From Asterionellopsis glacialis (lineage: Eukaryota; Bacillariophyta; Plagiogrammaphyceae; Rhaphoneidales; Asterionellopsidaceae), in NCBI GenBank assembly GCA_014885115.2, contig WKLE02000170.1:1-19919 (forward strand): a stretch of 19,919 nt of DNA, in the 5' to 3' direction. Positions within the stretch are counted from its first letter, which is position 1. Each line of letters begins with the position of its first letter. Positions 9,501 through 19,854 of the stretch are shown here, one piece after another. The notes beneath the pieces are model-generated. The model made no database searches. It saw only the letters and a list, made by a program, of their open reading frames with translations, and had not been told where the DNA came from. Position numbers and translations under genes: made by a program.

Positions 9501-12500
9501 TCTACGTCGCCATCAAATACAATCCAATGGCGACGATCAGATTCACCGCGCTGATTGGCAAGAATTCCTCGAAGTAGACTTGTAAAAACACCATCTGTCC
9601 ATTCCATAGTGGTGCCGTCGAGAGACCCATACAACTTTTCTTTGTTCATTGCCTTAGGATCAATAATATACATGTCTCCCTTCATACCATCGACCTTCTC
9701 CAGTGCTTTCATCAACACATTCAAGGCAGAGGATTTACCAACGCCTACTGGGCCAACAAGCATCACACCATGCCGCATTTCAATGACCTGCTTGAGTTGA
9801 AGAATCTTTTGCATCCAGTTGTCGCCCGTGACAAAATTCTCTTTCTTGCAAATCTCCATGATCTCAGCTCGGATCTTTTCATCTTCCATCTTAGCGATTT
9901 CAGATCCAGGGAAAGTGTCTTCTAGTACTTCAGAAAACACAGACAAATCTTCGGCAACGAGTTTTGGTACAACATTATTACATGCGCCAATGATCAGCAT
10001 CTTCTTTTCAATCGCTGCAAGCTGTTCACCTTCCACGTTATCCATTCCTTCCAATGCTTGCCGTTTTAGTCCGCCCGCGCTGACAAGTAGAGTCTTCAAG
10101 GCACGCAAACCAAAGTCGTAGTGGCTCTGCTTAGACATCTTGGATTCGCACAGCTGAAACAGATCGACGATTTTACTCGATAGTTTCTCAGCAGTGACAA
10201 TACCTTGACTGTAAAGCATTACTTGTGCAATAAGGTTTCTGTCCGGTATAACCATCGCGACGGAACGGAAGAGAGTTTTGAGATTGTCGGGGAGGTTGCT
10301 TCTTCCCGCATAACCGGGGTTCATCGTTACAAAGATACCAACATTGTCATGCAGACCAATTTGTTTACCCAAGAGTTCAATATTCTGCTTGCGCTCGATC
10401 AGTCCGCGCTGGATTGTTAGAATCTGTTGACTGACAGCACTCAAAATACGCTCTTCGAGACGATTGAATTCATCAAAACAACCCCATGCACCGACTTGAC
10501 AAAGTCCGCAGAATAGGCGTCCCATGGCTCCGAAATCAAAGGTTTCATCACCTACAAAGAGAGAGAGAGCAAGACGTCAGTCGAACAGGCAGCAAAAATA
10601 GAGAGTTTAAATCCTACAAATCGAATACTTACAATTCATGACCAGAACAAAACGTCCTAGTTGACTCCCAAGTGCTTTCACACTCTCGGTTTTTCCCGTT
10701 CCTGCAGGGCCAAATGGGTTTCCTCCCATGCGGAAACGCAGGGCTTGAGTAAGATTCAGATAACAACGATCTGTCAGGGGAGTCTGTACGAGGCGCTCAC
10801 CGATCCCTAGGTATTCAAAACCATAGAAGAAGGTAGCATTCGACAAGCTGATTTTGAGTTTCTCTGTTAATTTCTCAGCTTGAGGGTTGTAATTATAACG
10901 CAAGTGATACAACCATCTGAAGTCAGTTGGGCTTGATACGCCGTCATCAATGAGACCACGCGTTACATCACGTTGATGAACAAGTTCAGTAATAAGCTGC
11001 TCAAATTTCTTTCGCTCGTCACTGGGTAATTCAAGCAACACAGTCTCTGCCATTACTTCAAGCTTTCCCTCGAGACCCTTGAGGACATTTGAAAGTGCAG
11101 AGTTACTGTCATCCTCGTGCAATGCGCTATCAACACCCATGCTCCAGTTAATTTGAGCTGCCAAAATCATGATTTGGGCAGGGAATTTCTTTGCCCATTC
11201 AACGAAGACATTCTTTTCCTCGGCAGTGGCACATGTGGTAGAAGATTTGTCTTCAGCAACGGCCTCCTCTAAAAGTCGGGCCAAGGTCGATTTCATTTGG
11301 CTTTCAAGCTCCTTTAACCAATCCTTAACGCTTCTACCTTTCTTGACAATGATTGGAGTTTTCAGTGGAACAACTTCACCGTCCTTAGAAACCATTGCAT
11401 CGAGCTTCGTAATGACATCTTCTGGGAGGTCCTTCGTGTCGTGTCTGCAACCGGCGATGCCTGCAAACATCTTTCCAACATGGCTCAGAACCTTTCCAGG
11501 TTCGCTGGAATTACCAATAATTTCAAGTAAATCATCGTCTCCTAAGAAGTAGAAACGGGCGAAGTCGCGGCGTTGCTTTTCTAAGTATTCACCAAGTGCT
11601 CTTTGAATGACGCTCATGAGATTACCAAGGCGTTCGAGAGTTCGTTGTAAATTTTCTATGTTCAATGCTTCCATCGCAAATGGCCTGTTGGCGATTCGTC
11701 TCATAAGTGAGATGAACTCTCCATCAACACTCTTGAATCGAGACCATTCAGCAGGTAATTGTGCTTTGATGTCAGAGCTTCCAAACAAGATACCTTCCAG
11801 GTACACCCATCGGCGCTGTACGTCCACCCAGGCGTCGAAGGCGGCACGAAGCTTCGTGAGACGATCTTCCCATAACTTGCCTTCTTCTTGGAATTCTCGA
11901 ACGGACCGATAGTAAGGGGAACTTCTCATTAGGACTAATCCTCCCATATGGTCATCCAAAGTGGCAAAAAGATCGTCCCAGCCACGAATAAGGCGGACAC
12001 GATTTTGATAGATGACTAACTCAAGTTCTTGCTTCATCCAACGATCACGAACTTGAGCCAGGAATTGCTCAAGCGCCATTTCACCTTGGGCAGTGGTCAA
12101 GATTTCTCCCATTTCCTTCTTTCTAGTTAAAACTCCATTATCCCACAACAGACCAACGGTAAGTTCAGAGAAAGCCACGCGAATACCAAGCCTCTGAAGA
12201 ATTTTCTTCCAGTGCCTTTCTTTCAAGGCTTCAGTCTTCAGATCAGAAAGCATTCCATGGTTAGATACAAACCCTTTCACAGAATCATGAATATGTGTGT
12301 AGGCATCATACTGTCGGATACGATTCGGAAGAGAACGCATTTCGGCCAAAAGATCGTCTAAAGCTCGTCTAATTTTACGGGGCACAGCCGTTGACCATGG
12401 GGTGTCTTTGATTTCGTCGAGAGTGGTACATGGAACAGATACAGACTCCCAAACTTCCTTCAGGTCAGTAAGTTCCTGTATGCATTCTTCAACTGCGTTC

Positions 12501-15500
12501 CCCTCGACAGAGTGCTCAAGACCCAAAGCATCTTTCGCTTTGGTCAAGTTTTCGTAGTCCATGTTCACTTTTTTCATACTAAACTCAAATTTAGTCAAAA
12601 CTTCGAGAGCAGCTGTAGGCGTAACATTACCACGTAGGGGTTTATCTTGTTCCCACGTGCTGACAAGATCGGCTACACGTTTAGAGCTTGCCTTATCTTC
12701 AGCGACAACACGAGCTTGCAACAGTGGCACTTGCTGTTCCATGGCACGAGTACGTCGTTCAAGAATTTGTTCCAAGTGTTCATACTGGCCCTTCACAACA
12801 CTACCCTCTAACCAATCCGCGCCAAAAATGTGGCGCTGACGCTTGAGCAACCTTTCAGAAGCAATGAGCTTGTCCAAGTCTTTGCCCCAAGGTGCCAGTT
12901 TCTGCTTAACCTCTTGAATGAAAGTTACACCCAACACAATGTCGTTTGTGTTTGCTGATGTCTCCATAGAAACACCTTCGAGGCGGGTCTTGGCATTAGA
13001 AATTTGCTCATGAGACGCATTTATATGTTGAGCCAAAACAGTAGCGAAAGACGACTGCAATTCTTTTTGCCAGGAATCATACTTAAGAATAACTTGGGAT
13101 TGTACTTTGCCGTATTTCACGGTAACGGGGCCGAAATCTTCCACTGCAGAAGAAGCATCCAATGTTGATCGGGATGTTGCAGCTTCCAAAAGAAGTTCTT
13201 GCCATTTTTCAATGTTGTCACCCATAGCGGCGGCAACGTCAGAAACGCGTGTGTCCCACAAAGTTTGGTAAGCAAACCATTGATTCACGAAGAAAGACAG
13301 TTTCTTCATGTGCTGCTCAACTGCAATGTAAGAATTTGTCAATGTCTGGGAGTCAACCTTGTTAATAAGATCATCGAATGTGGCAACTTCCGAATCATCC
13401 ACAGCAGCCTTGCCAGTTCTGTTATCGAAAACTTCGAACCGACCACTAGTGGGGCGTGGTAAACTGCAAACAATACCGATGAAGCCATGGAGCTCCCTCA
13501 AGAACAGTGACCTTACACAGGGGACTGCAGGAACTGCAGAAATCTCTTGATTTCTAAGCAAAATTTCAACGGATATGTTGGGGATAGTGACGTTGGGGTA
13601 TTTATCTTTCGTATCATTGGTGTTAGGTCCAACTCTCTTTTCGCCTTTATCGCCATCGTCTGAACCACCCTTAGCAATTGCAGCATTTCTATCTTCAAAG
13701 GTGCTGGACCATGCCTTCAAGGCAGTATCGAGACGTTTTGATAGGACGGATCCCATACGGTCATCAACCACAGCAACCCATGATGCCAAATCGGCGTATC
13801 CACTGAGAGACATTTTATCGATAGACTTTTGAATACTCCTGAGGATGCCCTGAAACTTAAGAGCCTCATAGTCGACTTGTTCAAGCAATCCCAAGGCAAT
13901 ATCAACCTTGTCACAAGCTCTAAGAAGTTGCTCAACACGTTCTTCAAACTTGGCAACAAGCTCAGTCAAGTTAGATACCCAGTCAGCCATTTCCTTGCTG
14001 TCCCACCGTACACGACGTTTCGTAGTGATTGTTTTAGAACCATCTAGCTTAACATCAAAAGCTTCGGCGACGCATTCACGGATAGCAACCAACTGAGGTT
14101 TCACCAATGGCTCCAATTCGGGAGTAACCAAGACACGAACCGCACCGTAGGATCTCAAGGCCGTTTTGATCGCCATAGCATAAGGATAACGCACAACGGC
14201 TTCTTCTGATACCATACTCAATGTACGGGGAACATCTCGGTCAAAACCCAACCATTTCAAATGACGAATTTCTCGAAACAAGAGTTCATTCTTTTCGTCA
14301 AAGTTCACCATAGCTACCAACTTTCCATCACGCCCTGTATGCTCTACTCGGATGGGGTACGAATTGAGTCTTGCGCTAGCCGAGGCGGTAAGTTCCTTCT
14401 CCCACTCTGTCACCCATGCTCGGAAAAATGCTCTAGCATCAAGCTTACTGAGGAGTTCATCTCCACTCTTACGAAGTTGTCGTCCTTCCAGCTGTTGTCC
14501 CCAGTTAGGTCCCAGCACATCACTCATACGTTTCATGAGCGCATGAACTTGTCGTTCCATTTGTTTGGCCCATAAAATCTTACCTGCAATGGGTGGGATG
14601 CCTCTTAGGCGTGAAATTTTGGCAGCACTAGAGGATTCATATTTGAGAGTAAACTTGGATTGGAGTTTCTCTACAGCCTCACCGACAGTAGAAATGAGTT
14701 GCATTTGGAATTCCTTCACCGCGGCACGAACACGAGTTCTGGTAAGTAGGGGGTTGAACCTTGCAAAGACTCTGAACATATCTTCTGCATCTTGACAGGC
14801 TGTAAGTTTATCACGGAGAAGTCTCGCGAGTTTTTCTTCCATGGCATCCATCTTACGATCATATTCTTCGAGAGCACTTTCGAAAGCAGTAGACCCTCCA
14901 ACGGAAAGATCCAACACATCCAATGTACTAAAGATTGCCTTGGGAGCAGACTCCACTTCCCGAATTGCACTGATGGATTCATCTTTGGACACATCCTCAT
15001 CACCACCCTGCAATACCTCAGTGATGACCTTACGGAGCTTCTCGTGGTTGACACGGAAATGATGAATCGCATCCAATCGTTCCTTTAGTGGGAAATGATA
15101 TTGTGTAAGGGCTTGGATGACTTGAGCGGGGGTCTTGGCTGTCCCGGCACTACCAGCAGCTGTCATACGACGACGACGCCCTTGATCTAGGAAGAATTCC
15201 TTAAATTGGTCGAACCGATCATCAAACTGAACAAAGACATCTTGAGTAGTGTATCGGACTTGACGTTCATATTCATCGTAGGGTAACATCAGAATCGCTG
15301 TTCCGTAGTACTGCTCTCGCAACACTCCTACCAGACGACGTCGCAATGTAAGAGTCGTCGCCTCAACTAACTTGGCACACCGTTCCAAGTCATAGAACCG
15401 CGATGACCTAACCTTGGGTATGTGGTCAAAGATAGAATTAATGGCTGATGCAATTTTATCAAAGTCTCTTGCAGCCTCCAATGCAGGTGTGGGAAAGTTA

Positions 15501-16837
15501 CGTAAGTAATGAGCTACGTCCGTGGTGTGTGACATGGCTCCCTCCAAGCCAGTGTTATTTTCCAAGGCAATCGTAGCCAAGAATCGCTTGGCTGCCTTGA
15601 GTAATGACAATGTCAATGCAACATCAGGTCGTGCCAATTCTTGTTGGACATGTTGCAATGCCACCTCAAGTTGCGTCCAAAAGGAAATTTCTTCCAAATC
15701 AGCTGATTGAGAAGCCGACGATTCCAAATCTACAGTGGGGAATGATGTGGTGGATGGCAATACTGTCACCTTTCGGATTTGAGATATCCATTGTGACACA
15801 CCAGTCTGAATTTGATTCAGAAAGTTGTCATCACCTAACTTCTCTTGTAGACCCAATGCATCCCAATCGGGATTTTTTCCTGGGTTTTTGGCAGCCGCCT
15901 CTTGTAACACGGGATGGACAGTCAATATAACGTTGGGGATAGATGACAATGCGGATCGTTTGCATTGACCCAAGGCTACATCTAATTCACGAATTTTATC
16001 TTCCAACCCTTCCAAAGTGCGTGATTTTTTCGATTTGTCGGCTTCCAATGGGACAGGTGTTGCAGCACCTGAACTTCCGGCACCATCGGCATCAGGAATC
16101 TTTTCTTCTTCTTGCTCCATTGCCTCCATGGCTTGTACAGCTGGAACAAAGACATTCCTTGTATACATTTGCAAGGCATCATACGTGAACGTTTTGTTAG
16201 AAGATGATGCTGGAGGTATATCCTTATCAGCACCTTCACTAGCTTTGCTTTCATCGTCGGTGGCAGTTTCTGCTTCTTTTTCTTCTTCGTCCGCATAAAT
16301 ACGTGGTTGTAAAGTCATGCATTGGATTTGTGATGCAGTGATAGAAGGAGGTGTCGCAGGAGTACTACTACTATCACCACCAGATTGTTGTTGTTGTTGT
16401 TGTGATTGTGTCTTATCATTTTCTTGAACAATGTGAACAAAGGCAACAGCACCAAGATTATTTCCATCTAACGTATCATTTGAAGCACATGCATTGTCAA
16501 TGTAATCCTCCTCCTCTTCCGTCTCATCTTGCTTGATCTGCGATTTCTTAGGGACCCATACAAACAAACGATTGGAGGATGATTGAAGGAAGGTTTCAAC
16601 GGCAGCTACACTAGATTCATCAGAAACGCGTGCATTCAAATGGAGTTCTAATGCCAACCTATTTTTTTTTAAAGTAGAGAGTCATAAAAATGGGTCAAGT
16701 GAGTCAAAAAAAGAGAAATGACGGGTCTGGATTCATGGAGGGAATCACCCCATGAGAGAGCCACCAATGACAGAGAAAATACATTCAGCAACATACCGTA
16801 TGTAATCCTTGGGGGTTTGTCTCCGACGAGGACCCAT
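3574..16837 (-). CDS. Cytoplasmic dynein-1 heavy chain, 4 coding exons, 4318 aa
   Basis: Motor subunit of the dynein that moves cargo toward microtubule minus ends. Exons by my model: 16837-16797, 16658-10633, 10551-9474, 9385-3574. Order of parts: tail with the FLNQIQTGV motif that matches cytoplasmic dynein 1; linker about 1410-1830; AAA1 P-loop GPAGTGKTE (1997) with CFDEFNR (2047-2053); AAA2 GPVGVGKSS (2289); AAA3 GPPGSGKT (2650) with VFCDE (2719-2723); AAA4 GDSGAGKT (2994) with FDE (3051-3053); stalk coiled coils around a microtubule-binding domain at about 3363-3473; AAA5 and AAA6. All four nucleotide sites look intact. The AAA6 and following sequence (QERLRY, GWSQRYEF, GGRV) matches cytoplasmic rather than axonemal dyneins. 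The protein stops about 35 residues after PPTWVGL, so most of the C-terminal domain of animal dynein is absent. An in-frame TAA upstream supports the ATG; a longer N-terminus through an extra exon is possible. Confidence 0.93.
9386..9473 (-). other. Dynein intron 3 (88 nt), in AAA2
   Basis: The donor is AATAG|GTAAGC and the acceptor GATACGCAG|T. Splicing restores the Ser in WAENLNSVLDDNKLL, the highly conserved segment after the AAA2 Walker B element. Confidence 0.93.
10552..10632 (-). other. Dynein intron 2 (81 nt), inside AAA1
   Basis: The donor is AATT|GTAAGT and the acceptor TCTTTGTAG|GT. Splicing rebuilds VMNCDETFDFGAMG between the AAA1 P-loop and its Walker B element, exactly as expected of a dynein heavy chain. 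Confidence 0.93.
16385..16402 (-). repeat. CAA microsatellite encoding polyglutamine in the dynein tail
   Basis: Six perfect TTG units on the plus strand read as six CAA codons (residues 100-105). They sit in a low-complexity Glu-, Ser-, Thr- and Pro-rich insertion near the N-terminus. A perfect repeat without synonymous CAG interruptions is prone to length variation. Confidence 0.9.
16659..16796 (-). other. Dynein intron 1 (138 nt) after a 14-codon first exon
   Basis: The donor is ATACG|GTATGT and the acceptor AAAAATAG|GTTGG. The first exon reads MGPRRRQTPKDYI and gives CG, and the next gives G, making an Arg codon followed by LALELHL. The long reading frame would otherwise begin at a TTG directly after the acceptor, which is not a credible start here. 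Confidence 0.75.
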
Positions 16838-17108
16838 GATTGCGTGTGTATGATATTTGAATCCACTGACAAATTAGTTTGTGACCATGAGAGGGAGAGA
16901 TATCAAGTAATGGAAGGTGCACAACGCTACAAAGGCTTTGCTTGTCCAGTTTAATCTAATCAAGTTGATCTTTTGTTATTCCACCTTGTAGATCACCCAG
17001 AGCAGTCCCTTCCTGTTGTCTATGAAGGAGCAATGGCGTAACAAAGGAGAAAGGTGTCCTTGGAGTCGTACCGGTTAGACCTTTGTAATATGGGCGCCAA
17101 TGTCAAAA

Positions 17109-17122
17109 GTAGGACGTCCTAC
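17109..17122. promoter_or_regulatory. Perfect 14-bp palindrome with GACGTC core
   Basis: GTAGGACGTCCTAC is fully self-complementary and carries an ACGT core typical of bZIP binding sites; a second ACGT (CTACGTGC) overlaps its right end. It lies 272 bp upstream of the dynein ATG. Binding is inferred only from the core. Confidence 0.4.
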
Positions 17123-17298
17123 GTGCAATCGGAGTCAAATGCCCGTGTTAGTTCGTGCCAAGCAAGAAGCACAAGGTAAAAGCTGCCAATAGATGTGGGC
17201 GCATGCATGCCGCATATTGTCTCTGTAGTGCGTGTACGTGCCAAATTCATATCCTTTTTCACAAGAGGATATCTAGAGAGCGGACGCGAGCAAAGAAA

Positions 17299-17328
17299 CC
17301 CCCGGAAACACCGGCTCCCTTCCGGGGG
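17299..17328. repeat. GC-rich inverted repeat / hairpin
   Basis: CCCCCGGAA (17299-17307) and TTCCGGGGG (17320-17328) are exact reverse complements around a 12-nt loop. It is a strong stem in otherwise AT-leaning intergenic DNA. It is not followed by a T-run on either strand and no gene ends here, so a terminator is unlikely. Confidence 0.55.
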
Positions 17329-17611
17329 GATGAAGAGCGAGTTGCCCAAGGAAGCCGATCTGGGCTGGCCAACTCGTTCCAACGGAACCACTCCTCAAAT
17401 GTATTAAAATTTTCGACTTTTTGATCTAGGAGTGTCCCCACTTATTTTTTATCCAACTGTCTTACTTACCTGTACATTCGTTGCCATTTACTTTTTGTTC
17501 TGTCAGATGCCATTGAATTAGTCTTCAATACCGACCATCCACTATCCACACGTTACGTTGACAAAGAAAAATATCATTTGCCACATCATCATTATCATCA
17601 TACTAAATGTC

Positions 17612-18162
17612 TGTACCAGGTACGAGTCGGTATAGCTCGTTAAACAAACATACGGACGCCTTCTTGTACCCAGCATTGCTTTGGATTCCCTGCAGAGGTA
17701 GTCGGTCCAGTTCTTGGTACTCGCTCTATCTTTTCTTGTTTCATGGACACCTTTATTTTTTTAGCTCGCCAGACAGCCAATAGGAACAAGTGTACTGGCG
17801 GTACTGTAGTATTTGTTGCCTCTGGGAGACCTGAGTCTGGAAACGTTTGACTAATATTAATACCTGTACGGTACCGTTACCAGGTACCAGGTATACTACG
17901 TGTAGACATAAGGTACCATTATTTACGGTTAGGCTAGAGTGCACTGCCCAACATATCTTTCTCCGAACGACAGACTCCCGGTTTTGAAGAGTTTCAAGCA
18001 GTTCAAGTAAGTAATACCTGGTACCAGGTAAGCTCCATCCTCAATTTTCAACTTTCCCTCAAGAGATAGGAGGCGGTCGTATCGTATCGGTAGAGACCTA
18101 CGAACCATTAGATACAAATTGAGCATTGCATAGGGTACTGGTACTATACCGTACCGGTACGC
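17612..18162. repeat. Cluster of GGTACC-cored palindromes
   Basis: Members are TACCAGGTAC (17614-17623), a large imperfect dyad around ACGGTACCGT (17861-17886), its adjoining half-copy GGTACCAGGTA (17883-17893), AAGGTACC (17910-17916), the perfect 16-bp palindrome TACCTGGTACCAGGTA (18015-18030), and GTACTGGTAC followed by the perfect GTACCGGTAC (18151-18160). Most fit TACCT, a variable spacer, GGTACC, a variable spacer, AGGTA. They are irregularly spaced rather than tandem. Confidence 0.65.
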
Positions 18163-18348
18163 TGCAGTTAGACATTGGGCATGTGTTGAAGTCTAATGCT
18201 TCTGGGGAGGAAACGTCGTTACTTGTAAACAGTTTTTTTAAAAAGTAAAGAAAGAAACAAGAGGAACCTGACAAATAGTTAATAGGCACGTCTAGACTAG
18301 TGACACTCAGTAATCATCTTCATCGATTTATCAATCTCAAAACGAAAG

Positions 18349-19854
18349 ATGCAAAGTAACGATGGATATGCCGGTGGCCATGATTCTATCCCTGGCGAGG
18401 GATGGACGAATGGTGAACTCCCCCCATCCATGTTCCCGACGACAAGAGAAGGTCGTGTTTCGTTGTATTCTACACATCGTCGGTGGATTAACCCCTTCAG
18501 TTCATGGACACGCATTGGTACTGGTAGCGAACTTGATTCTGTACATTCTGAATCGGCGAGTGGTGAAAGGTTAATCGAATGTGAGAAAAAGGAAGCAGAA
18601 ACAGTGAGAGCTCTTATTGCTCAATTGTGTGAGCGATTCTACAACTTTGGTTGGGCTACAGGCACTGGTGGTGGTGTATCGATCCGTTGTGGTGGACCGT
18701 CAGAGGGACGCCCCTGGAGAGTCTTTGTGGCACCATCAGGTGTTCAAAAAGAAGACATGGTGGGTGATGATGTTTTTGAACTTGATATGGATCAAAATAT
18801 AGTTGTGCCACCCAAGACTCCTAATCTTCGACAATCGGCATGTACACCACTTTGGTATGTTGTATACCGTAACAGACCCTCAGCTCGTGCAGTTATTCAT
18901 ACCCACTCCATGTATGCCCAGATGGCAACATTGCTAGACCCTACTGAAGAATCGGATGTTTTGAAAATTACACATTTAGAAATGTTAAAGGGTGTAGGTA
19001 ATCATGCCTATGATGATATTTTAGAAGTCCCTATTATTGATAACCGTCCAACAGAGGATCTATTAGCAGATCAATTGGAAAGCGTCATTCAAAGGTATCC
19101 CAAGGCTAATGCTGTTTTGGTTAGACGTCATGGTATTTATGCATGGGGGGACTCTTGGGAACAAGCTAAAACACAGTGTGAATCATTTGATTACTTGTTC
19201 CATAGTGCTATTCAAATGAAGTCTATGGGATTAGATTGTGGCGTGGTACCCAAGGTGGGAACATACCGCGTAGAAGAGGAACAGAAGGACAATGCAACTA
19301 CGAACGGTGAGAAGAAGCGCGCGGCTTCAGATGATTCGGGTGAAACGAATGGTGAACACCCAGAACCGACTACCAAACGTGCCAAGCTTGCCATGAATGG
19401 TAGTGCTACTGCAACAAGTAACGGATTCAATGCTTCTGGACAGACAGATAATCGTACAGACTTGGTTAGTAATACACTTCCACTTGTCCCCCGTGATCGT
19501 AAGATTTTGTTATTAGATATTGAGGGATGCACCACATCTATTTCCTTTGTAAAGGAAACATTATTTCCCTTTGTTTTGGAACACTTGGATGATTATTTGC
19601 ATCATGTTGAAAGTGTCTACTCGGCAGAAACTCTCAAAGATACGCTGGAAGCACTTCATCGGGATGTGAAGAAATTAAATGATGGTCACATTTTAAAGGA
19701 GACATTATCAGACGTGTTGGACAAACCAGCACAAGATGGAAAGGAAGCTCGTGATCTTATCAGAACGTTCATACATGCCATGGTCAAAGCTGATGTAAAG
19801 GCCACTGGATTGAAACAGTTTCAGGGGAAAATGTGGAAGATGGGATATGATTCG
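18349..19854 (+). CDS. mtnBC: Methionine-salvage MtnB-MtnC fusion, first exon (3' partial)
   Basis: Bifunctional methylthioribulose-1-phosphate dehydratase and enolase-phosphatase, turning MTRu-1-P into the acireductone in the cytosolic methionine salvage pathway. The MtnB part (about 79-300) has the class II aldolase fold signature: CTPLW (165-169), zinc ligands H184 and H186 in HTHS, the ITHLEMLKG segment with the likely catalytic E211, and the third zinc ligand H261 in VRRHG. A polar linker (about 308-380) leads to the HAD-type MtnC domain with motif I LLDIEGCTTS (D390, E392) and ends at KMWKMGYDS. There a GTAAGA donor interrupts the conserved GY-S-GELKGH region, so the remaining part of MtnC lies beyond the window. 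About 75 extra, low-complexity N-terminal residues precede the MtnB core. An in-frame TGA upstream supports the ATG. The same domain order is known in plants (DEP1). Confidence 0.9.

Larger units (their letters stand above)
16866..17469 (-). other. Possible 604-nt intron at the 5' end of the dynein gene
   Basis: On the minus strand CATTCG-side sequence ends ATGTACAG|GTAAGT, a perfect donor, and AACTAATTTGTCAG|T is a good branch point and acceptor 28 nt before the dynein ATG. If joined, ATG-TAC-AGT would be in frame and add MYSGFKYHTHAI to the N-terminus; otherwise it would be a 5' UTR intron. It would be much longer than the other introns here, so this stays tentative. Confidence 0.3.
16838..18348. 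promoter_or_regulatory. Divergent promoter interval, dynein and MtnB-MtnC genes
   Basis: This 1.5-kb gap separates two divergent start codons. Short overlapping frames at 17119-17424 on both strands are Arg/Pro/Ser-rich without family motifs, and I do not call genes here. Visible structures are a 14-bp GACGTC palindrome (17109-17122), a GC-rich hairpin (17299-17328), a cluster of GGTACC palindromes (17612-18162), CCAAT boxes at 17186-17190 and 17777-17781, and consensus splice sites that could define a dynein 5' exon. I saw no tRNA-like A and B boxes. Confidence 0.55.

Noticed and set aside
16655..16657. TTG as the dynein start codon
   Set aside because: It directly follows a 3' splice site and a phase-compatible exon with an ATG exists just upstream; non-ATG initiation is not needed.
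17119..17424. Opposed 89- and 90-codon frames near the GC hairpin
   Set aside because: They mirror each other on the two strands and are rich in Arg, Pro and Ser without a recognisable domain; no supporting splice or start context.
19243..19254. GGTACCCAAGGT in the MtnB-MtnC coding region, identical to part of the intergenic palindrome
   Set aside because: It codes for an ordinary segment (VVPKVG), lacks the left arm, and is probably coincidence.
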